Source of the DNA: Symbiodinium kawagutii
Lineage: Eukaryota > Sar > Dinophyceae > Suessiales > Symbiodiniaceae
Direction: 5' to 3'
Assembly: GCA_009767595.1 (NCBI GenBank)
Contig: VSDK01010468.1
Coordinates: forward strand, 16,868-80,867
DNA length: 64,000 nt
A program made the position numbers and the translations under genes. Each line of letters begins with the position of its first letter. Within the stretch, counting starts at the first letter, position 1. Below, in pieces: positions 63,701 through 64,000 of this stretch. The notes beneath the pieces were generated by a model. The model saw only the letters and a program-made list of their open reading frames with translations, searched no databases and was not told the DNA's origin.

Positions 63701-63894
63701 AAAACCATCGAAATCCCAAGGCTTCCCAGTGTCTGGCTGGAGAAACAGCCGATTCACATCGGTACTCACGGGCCCTCGTAGCGTGGTCCGGCACTTGCAA
63801 TAAGCCGTAGGTCGAGAGCGCCTTAGATGACGCTGACAGCACCGGCGTCACCCAACACATCCTCAGGAGACCGGGGCTGACCGGGGAGTGGTAG
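33708..63894 (+). CDS. Gene 2, unknown function, 17 phase-consistent exons
   Basis: The model joins 33708-33765, 35197-35268, 36571-36616, 43968-44143, 45213-45374, 45639-45716, 47648-47700, 49468-49531, 52424-52477, 53600-53669, 55182-55230, 56766-56828, 57592-57640, 58353-58400, 61187-61246, 62183-62281 and 63811-63894, stop TAG at 63892. Exons total about 1,285 nt (roughly 428 codons). Every junction is in phase, with GT, GC or GA donors and nearly always AG|G acceptors. The first half looks globular (aromatic-rich 35197-45374); the second half is charged and helical, probably coiled coil. I recognise no family. Introns reach 7.35 kb. It could be two genes, and individual exons may be wrong. 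Confidence 0.5.
34035..34402 (+). repeat. Cluster of 12 GCGTAAG heptamers
   Basis: Exact GCGTAAG starts at 34035, 34056, 34066, 34103, 34116, 34262, 34312, 34323, 34352, 34373, 34384 and 34396, all on the plus strand. Less than one is expected by chance. Spacing is irregular, with several gaps of 10-13 or 21 bp. The bases between them share no obvious repeat. Confidence 0.9.
34403..35090. other. Intron of gene 2, no feature
   Basis: Mostly unique sequence with short open frames (34460-34651 and 34691-34954) that lack splice or domain support. Confidence 0.4.
35197..35268 (+). CDS. Gene 2 exon
   Basis: 24 codons, including YNLEVGQPMFFTWLEDGG. The acceptor is GTGCAG|GCG and the GT donor TGG|GTCCAT. 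Confidence 0.55.
35613..35721. mobile_element. PAL-B palindromic element, intact copy
   Basis: It begins AACTACTGGCTGGTGGTTTG and ends GGTGGTTCAACCACCAACCA. It is preceded by the GATAGGGG...GTTAAACAA context common to several PAL-B copies. Confidence 0.75.
36571..36616 (+). CDS. Gene 2 exon
   Basis: It encodes DADRTLENFFHLSRL. The acceptor is GTCAG|GAT and the GC donor CTCG|GCCAAA. TTCGCGGCTCGG occurs at both ends, at 36556 and 36606. Confidence 0.55.
36685..36970 (+). repeat. Degenerate GGGGTTATGTAGG repeats
   Basis: The same family as 13250-13400 and 20230-20365, located just 3' of the exon at 36571. Confidence 0.6.
36836..37650 (+). repeat. Diverged local duplication
   Basis: 36836-37090 and 37453-37650 share AGCATTGGCTGAAATCTCC (one copy with changes), GTTTCAGATGATCAAA, GGGATACTAAYCAGCAATA and TTGGTGTGCTTGACA in the same order. 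Confidence 0.7.
37047..37142. mobile_element. PAL-B element inside the duplication
   Basis: Its right arm is CTACAGCCACCAACCAGG. A second, 5'-only copy at about 37585 belongs to the other half of the duplication. Confidence 0.55.
37848..37912 (+). repeat. Short AGGAAGGACC / AAGGAACCACC tandem
   Basis: Three 10-bp then three 11-bp units in a row. Confidence 0.8.
39160..39268. mobile_element. PAL-A palindromic element, opposite orientation
   Basis: The arms are GTATATGGTGGTTTCTCAGA and CCCTATTCTGAGAAACACCC. The internal ATGGCTGATTTATT block is the reverse complement of the layout at 31864. Confidence 0.75.
39296..39865 (+). repeat. GGAACCAACC tandem followed by purine-rich AGAGTAGAG array
   Basis: 39300-39400 repeats GGAACCAACC and GAAACCAACC. 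39400-39865 is a degenerate array of AGAAGAGTAGAGC words. A related purine array lies at 48660-48985. Confidence 0.8.
39866..41856. other. Unassigned 2-kb stretch, possibly LINE 3' region
   Basis: Lacks the CCATCAAC/GGTTGATGG words typical of introns here. Open frames on both strands (for example 40219-40785 plus and 40298-40756 minus, the latter broken by one stop) show no recognised domain. It lies downstream of the LINE frame below on the minus strand. Confidence 0.35.
41857..43002 (-). pseudogene. LINE (non-LTR retrotransposon) 3' fragment with RNase H
   Basis: A single minus-strand frame to the stop at 41857. It has RNase HI features in order: FFGTDGSGG (catalytic Asp), ARAELRAFVELL (Glu), AVDASFVINVY (Asp) and WHANRFADELAS (His/Asp). 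After it comes a Cys-rich tail (RCNACC and CSQCGG). Such a domain follows RT in many LINE ORF2 proteins; no RT is present upstream, so this is a 5'-truncated copy. Its 5' edge abuts a PAL-A element. Its frame is intact, so it decayed little after insertion. Confidence 0.8.
43003..43106. mobile_element. PAL-A palindromic element abutting the LINE
   Basis: The arms CAAATGGTGGTTTCTCAATA and CTATTTTGAGAAACACAC flank AAATGGCTGGTTTATTAC. Confidence 0.75.
43137..43222. mobile_element. PAL-B element, diverged
   Basis: GGGTGGTTTGAAACAATTG on the left and TTTTTTTCAGAGGGCG on the right. A PAL-C-like fragment follows at 43505-43590. Confidence 0.45.
43968..44143 (+). CDS. Gene 2 exon
   Basis: The longest exon of the gene. 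It includes DPWKKRRLAQASKECPFGFY, FLVAVQLTSAAHTQTFYMPP and FSRVMDQVLQDISFFEAG. The acceptor is CCAAG|GA. The GC donor GGC|GCCAGG fits phase with 45213; the frame stays open to 44189, so a longer exon is possible. Confidence 0.6.
45213..45374 (+). CDS. Gene 2 exon
   Basis: 54 codons, including GHWFYSGDRKYLRGFSDWN and SAEWREEVMWK. The acceptor is GTGAG|GGC and the donor AAG|GTTCGA. The frame is open on both sides, so limits are provisional. Confidence 0.55.
45602..45716 (+). CDS. Gene 2 exon, helical
   Basis: It encodes VEALKKMDHLSYIQTLQDWR and then RRREDA. The donor GCC|GTAGGT is clear. The start is either GGGAG|GTG at 45639 (fits phase) or further upstream, because the frame VAVADPVAPWE also looks coding. 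Confidence 0.6.
45667..45930 (-). pseudogene. LINE ORF2 start (APE-type endonuclease), truncated
   Basis: In the +1 frame relative to ORF1 it reads SITLCSANVTSFNTAVSSWL and VFAIQETHQTEAK. These correspond to the first two catalytic blocks of APE-like LINE endonucleases (Asn, then Glu in QETH). The frame ends at 45667, already inside the plus-strand exon 45602-45716, so real LINE sequence probably stops near 45720. RT is absent. Confidence 0.65.
45717..47647. other. Gene 2 intron carrying a LINE 5' fragment
   Basis: The minus-strand LINE piece fills about 45725-46800. The rest (46900-47600) has short open frames on both strands and no clear feature. Confidence 0.5.
45899..46747 (-). pseudogene. 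LINE ORF1 (zinc ribbon and coiled coil)
   Basis: It starts at ATG 46747 and ends in a stop at 45899, 282 codons. The N-terminus has CATPGC...CSQCHRNW, a C-x4-C ... C-x2-C zinc-binding pattern. A long coiled coil follows (QVKVQAEQRLEKAKEQVALL), then an acidic Gln-rich end. This layout fits an RNA-binding, multimerising LINE ORF1. The endonuclease frame begins just inside its 3' end. Confidence 0.65.
47648..47700 (+). CDS. Gene 2 exon, helical
   Basis: It encodes EERAFEQDLKKAKQDSL. The acceptor is ACACAG|GAA and the GC donor CTCGG|GCCCCC. The overlapping frame that starts at 47587 (AKRYETLRLIALEPL) is also open, so alternative acceptor use is possible. Confidence 0.5.
47940..48220. repeat. (TA)n-rich block
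   Basis: Long runs of TATATATA and TATTTATA. The Ile/Tyr-rich open frames here are artefacts. Confidence 0.9.
48660..48985 (+). repeat. Purine-rich AGAGAAGAG array
   Basis: Degenerate AGAGTAGAGAAG and GAGCAGAG words, matching the array at 39400-39865. Confidence 0.75.
49064..49170. mobile_element. PAL-B palindromic element
   Basis: CTTCTGGTTGTGGGTTTAAA at the left, GTTGGTTGACTTGCGCATA in the centre-right, and GGGGTGGTAGACACCCATC at the right. Confidence 0.55.
49468..49531 (+). CDS. Gene 2 exon
   Basis: It encodes MVAEIFAQKFNGRQYPLGNS. The acceptor is TTTTCAG|C (not followed by G) and the donor TCG|GTGGGT. Phase fits both neighbours. Confidence 0.45.
49532..52423. other. Gene 2 intron, GT-rich then CA-rich
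   Basis: 49640-51180 is mixed, with GT-rich words and a PAL-B copy. 51185-52423 is uniformly CA-rich (AACCATCAT, TAATCACTA). No gene is seen; a GC-richer patch at 49840-50080 has open frames but no splice support. Confidence 0.5.
51071..51181. mobile_element. PAL-B palindromic element, intact copy
   Basis: AACTACTGGTTGGTGGTTTG at the left, TTTTTCATAGGGGTGCTTCA and ACCACCAACCA at the right. Confidence 0.75.
52424..52477 (+). CDS. Gene 2 exon
   Basis: 18 codons, AGRAMTKDEEPAPEAGAL. The acceptor is GCTAG|GCC and the GT donor CTG|GTTCGC. The flanks are strikingly CA-rich upstream and GATGAT-repetitive downstream. Confidence 0.55.
52535..52935 (+). repeat. 53-bp minisatellite, about seven copies
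   Basis: Built from GATGATATAGTGATG, ATAGGAATGATATG and GATGATGTGGGGATG blocks in fixed order. It starts just 3' of the exon at 52424. Confidence 0.88.
53440..53517 (+). repeat. (CAT/CAC/CAG)n microsatellite
   Basis: An impure triplet run upstream of the exon at 53600, mirroring the run at 3597 upstream of the exon at 3847. Confidence 0.85.
53600..53669 (+). CDS. Gene 2 exon, helical
   Basis: It encodes DEKHVNLNVGMKRASKYIAD and then QAV. The acceptor is CTCAG|GAT. The GC donor GTCC|GCTGGC continues as R-AAQDLVHSLEQ. The frame remains open further, so read-on is possible. Confidence 0.55.
53789..53886. mobile_element. PAL-A palindromic element
   Basis: CATGGTGGTTTTTCAATAGC and ATAAACCAACCGTTTTCAGG. 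The right arm is eroded. Confidence 0.6.
54230..54380. mobile_element. PAL-B element with a 39-bp GC-rich insert
   Basis: The arms GGGTTGGTGGTTTTGAACAT and GGTGGTTCAACCACCAGC are intact. GGTTGATTGACACA occurs at 54281-54294 and 54334-54347, flanking a GC-rich 39-bp insert absent from the other copies. Confidence 0.75.
55182..55230 (+). CDS. Gene 2 exon, helical
   Basis: It encodes AAQDLVHSLEQDRRS. The acceptor is TCAAG|GT and the GA donor TCCGC|GACCAG. Confidence 0.5.
56766..56828 (+). CDS. Gene 2 exon, helical
   Basis: It encodes NGQVQSLGAAIALMEQSAAQ. The acceptor is TTCAG|G and the GA donor CAGGG|GACCTG. A CA-rich block precedes it and a GT-rich block follows directly. Confidence 0.6.
57351..57464. 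mobile_element. PAL-A palindromic element
   Basis: AATGGTGGTTTCTCAAGTC at the left and ATCCAGAAACCACCCAAT at the right. Confidence 0.65.
57592..57640 (+). CDS. Gene 2 exon, helical
   Basis: It encodes YGVELPQEEARTQRIS. The acceptor is GCAAG|G and the GC donor TCA|GCAGGG. Just upstream, CAGTGGCTTTGCTTCCCCCA occurs twice, about 35 bp apart. Confidence 0.5.
57980..58160. mobile_element. PAL-B element with internal insert
   Basis: AACTGGTTGGCGGTTTTAAA at the left and GGGGTGGTTCAACCACCCAT at the right. About 70 extra bases follow the TTTTTCAT block, partly resembling PAL-C (TTATTGTTGGCTATAATCCC). Confidence 0.55.
58353..58400 (+). CDS. Gene 2 exon, helical
   Basis: It encodes VDRIAAMERDQQIAAL. 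The acceptor is TTTCAG|GTC and the donor CTG|GTCGGG. Confidence 0.58.
58976..59313 (+). repeat. Two 65-bp and two 108-bp tandem units
   Basis: 58976-59040 and 59041-59105 are near-identical 65-bp units. 59106-59213 and 59214-59313 are 108-bp units, the last one cut short where the 42-bp satellite begins. All share AAAACGCATTGTAATGGC. Confidence 0.88.
59314..60590 (+). repeat. 42-bp satellite, 29 full copies plus a partial
   Basis: Each 42-bp unit is three 14-bp subunits ending in ACCAAGAGT, differing in their first bases (GGCTC, GTCTT, GTCCC). Copies look identical until the last, which carries substitutions. The period is a multiple of three and contains no stop, so three plus frames and at least one minus frame stay open for over 1.2 kb. 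These long frames are not evidence of genes. Confidence 0.97.
60648..60864. mobile_element. PAL-B fragment followed by a PAL-A copy
   Basis: 60648-60692 holds GGTTGGTTGACAAACATA and TTTTTCATAGGGGTTGAAAC. 60755-60864 is PAL-A, with arms TTAGGGGTTTCTCACAAC and CTTATTTTGAGAAACTACC. Confidence 0.6.
61187..61246 (+). CDS. Gene 2 exon, Gln-rich helix
   Basis: 20 codons, VNRMPQDSNEQFQQFFLQLQ. The acceptor is CCGAG|GTC and the donor CAG|GTGACG. A shorter version starting at GCAG|GATTCC is also in frame. Confidence 0.52.
61857..61964. mobile_element. PAL-B palindromic element
   Basis: ACTGGTTGGTGGTTTCAGG at the left and CTTGAAAACCACCCACCAG at the right. Confidence 0.7.
62183..62281 (+). CDS. Gene 2 exon, basic helix
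   Basis: It encodes LLVSTAMRVRDGLEDGTLEK and then AGRRNFSRFVRRK. The acceptor is CCTCAG|TTG (not G) and the GA donor AAG|GATGGG. Confidence 0.55.
62595..62696. mobile_element. PAL-B palindromic element
   Basis: CTGGTTGGTGGTTTTAAAG and GTGGTTCAACCACCACCCAG. Intact arms. Confidence 0.75.
62788..62916. mobile_element. PAL-D palindromic element
   Basis: CAAGAGCTGGTAAACTCACA at the left, mirrored by TTAGTTTACCAGGGGGTAAG. Internal GGAAAATCCAGCA and TGGATTTTCCAGG also pair. Confidence 0.7.
63081..63182. mobile_element. PAL-B palindromic element
   Basis: ACTGGTTGGCGGTTTGAGG and GGGGTTCAAACCACCAACTA. Confidence 0.7.
63487..63594. mobile_element. PAL-A palindromic element
   Basis: GTCGGTTTCTCAAAACAGGG and AATGGCTTGAGAAACCACTC, with ACAAACCAACAATTTTTGGG inside. 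Confidence 0.7.
63811..63894 (+). CDS. Gene 2 candidate terminal exon
   Basis: It encodes VESALDDADSTGVTQHILRR and then PGLTGEW, ending at TAG (63892-63894). The acceptor is CCGTAG|GTC, in phase. CA-rich intron sequence precedes it. A GA donor at CTCAG|GAGACC could instead continue beyond the window. Confidence 0.45.
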   Translation, partial: VESALDDADSTGVTQHILRRPGLTGEW

Positions 63895-64000
63895 TTGGCG
63901 AACATCAACCGCAGCAACGCCATGAGCCAATGTGAATGATACCTATCTTTGGCCATCGAAAGTTTGTTGAGGAGCTATGAACCAACGTTGATTTTGGTGA

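Noticed and set aside
63696..63956. Minus-strand 86-codon frame
   Set aside because: The plus strand has an AG|G acceptor, correct phase with gene 2 and a CA-rich upstream flank, so the plus exon at 63811 explains the coding-like composition better.
1..64000. tRNA, rRNA or spliced-leader RNA genes
   Set aside because: No cloverleaf with A and B boxes, rRNA core motif or convincing spliced-leader gene was noticed by eye; a tRNAscan or Rfam run would be decisive.

Overview
The window looks like nuclear DNA of a dinoflagellate (Symbiodiniaceae/Polarella type). The evidence is internal. Plus-strand exons of 43-180 nt are separated by introns of roughly 0.4-7 kb. Acceptors almost always read AG|G. 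Besides GT donors there are many GC and GA donors, each the choice that keeps reading frame and protein pattern intact. Introns are packed with low-complexity DNA and small palindromic elements. I see no bacterial operons, rRNA, tRNA or CRISPR. All gene models were built by eye and need transcript support.

Layout. (1) 1-20188, plus strand: about 21 small exons of a leucine-rich-repeat protein. It resembles the LRRC40 family, with a 'GNPL..LR..L' block in the middle and again near the end, then a Pro-rich and helical tail and a stop at 20188. (2) 20189-20645: intergenic GT-rich repeats running into a 74-bp minisatellite. (3) 20651-30349, minus strand: a complete, very young Ty1/copia LTR retrotransposon. 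It has identical 289-bp LTRs, a 5-bp target duplication (TGTTA), and Gag, protease, integrase, RT and RNase H. It also carries a HAD-phosphatase-like reading frame upstream of Gag and a cytosine-methyltransferase-like domain upstream of RT. (4) About 30.9-63.9 kb, plus strand: a second gene of unknown function, modelled as 17 phase-compatible exons (33708-63894) plus a possible earlier exon near 30925. Its later exons look alpha-helical/coiled-coil. Its introns hold two minus-strand LINE fragments, a 30-copy 42-bp satellite, a GCGTAAG cluster and further minisatellites.

Across the window lie at least four families of about 75-130 bp palindromic, MITE-like elements (called PAL-A to PAL-D here). 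Three introns of gene 1 are bounded by 9-bp direct repeats that span the splice junctions, which is what intron gain by insertion (introners) would leave. Most exons sit between CA-rich sequence upstream and GT-rich sequence downstream on the same strand, so the two ends of an intron are roughly reverse-complementary.
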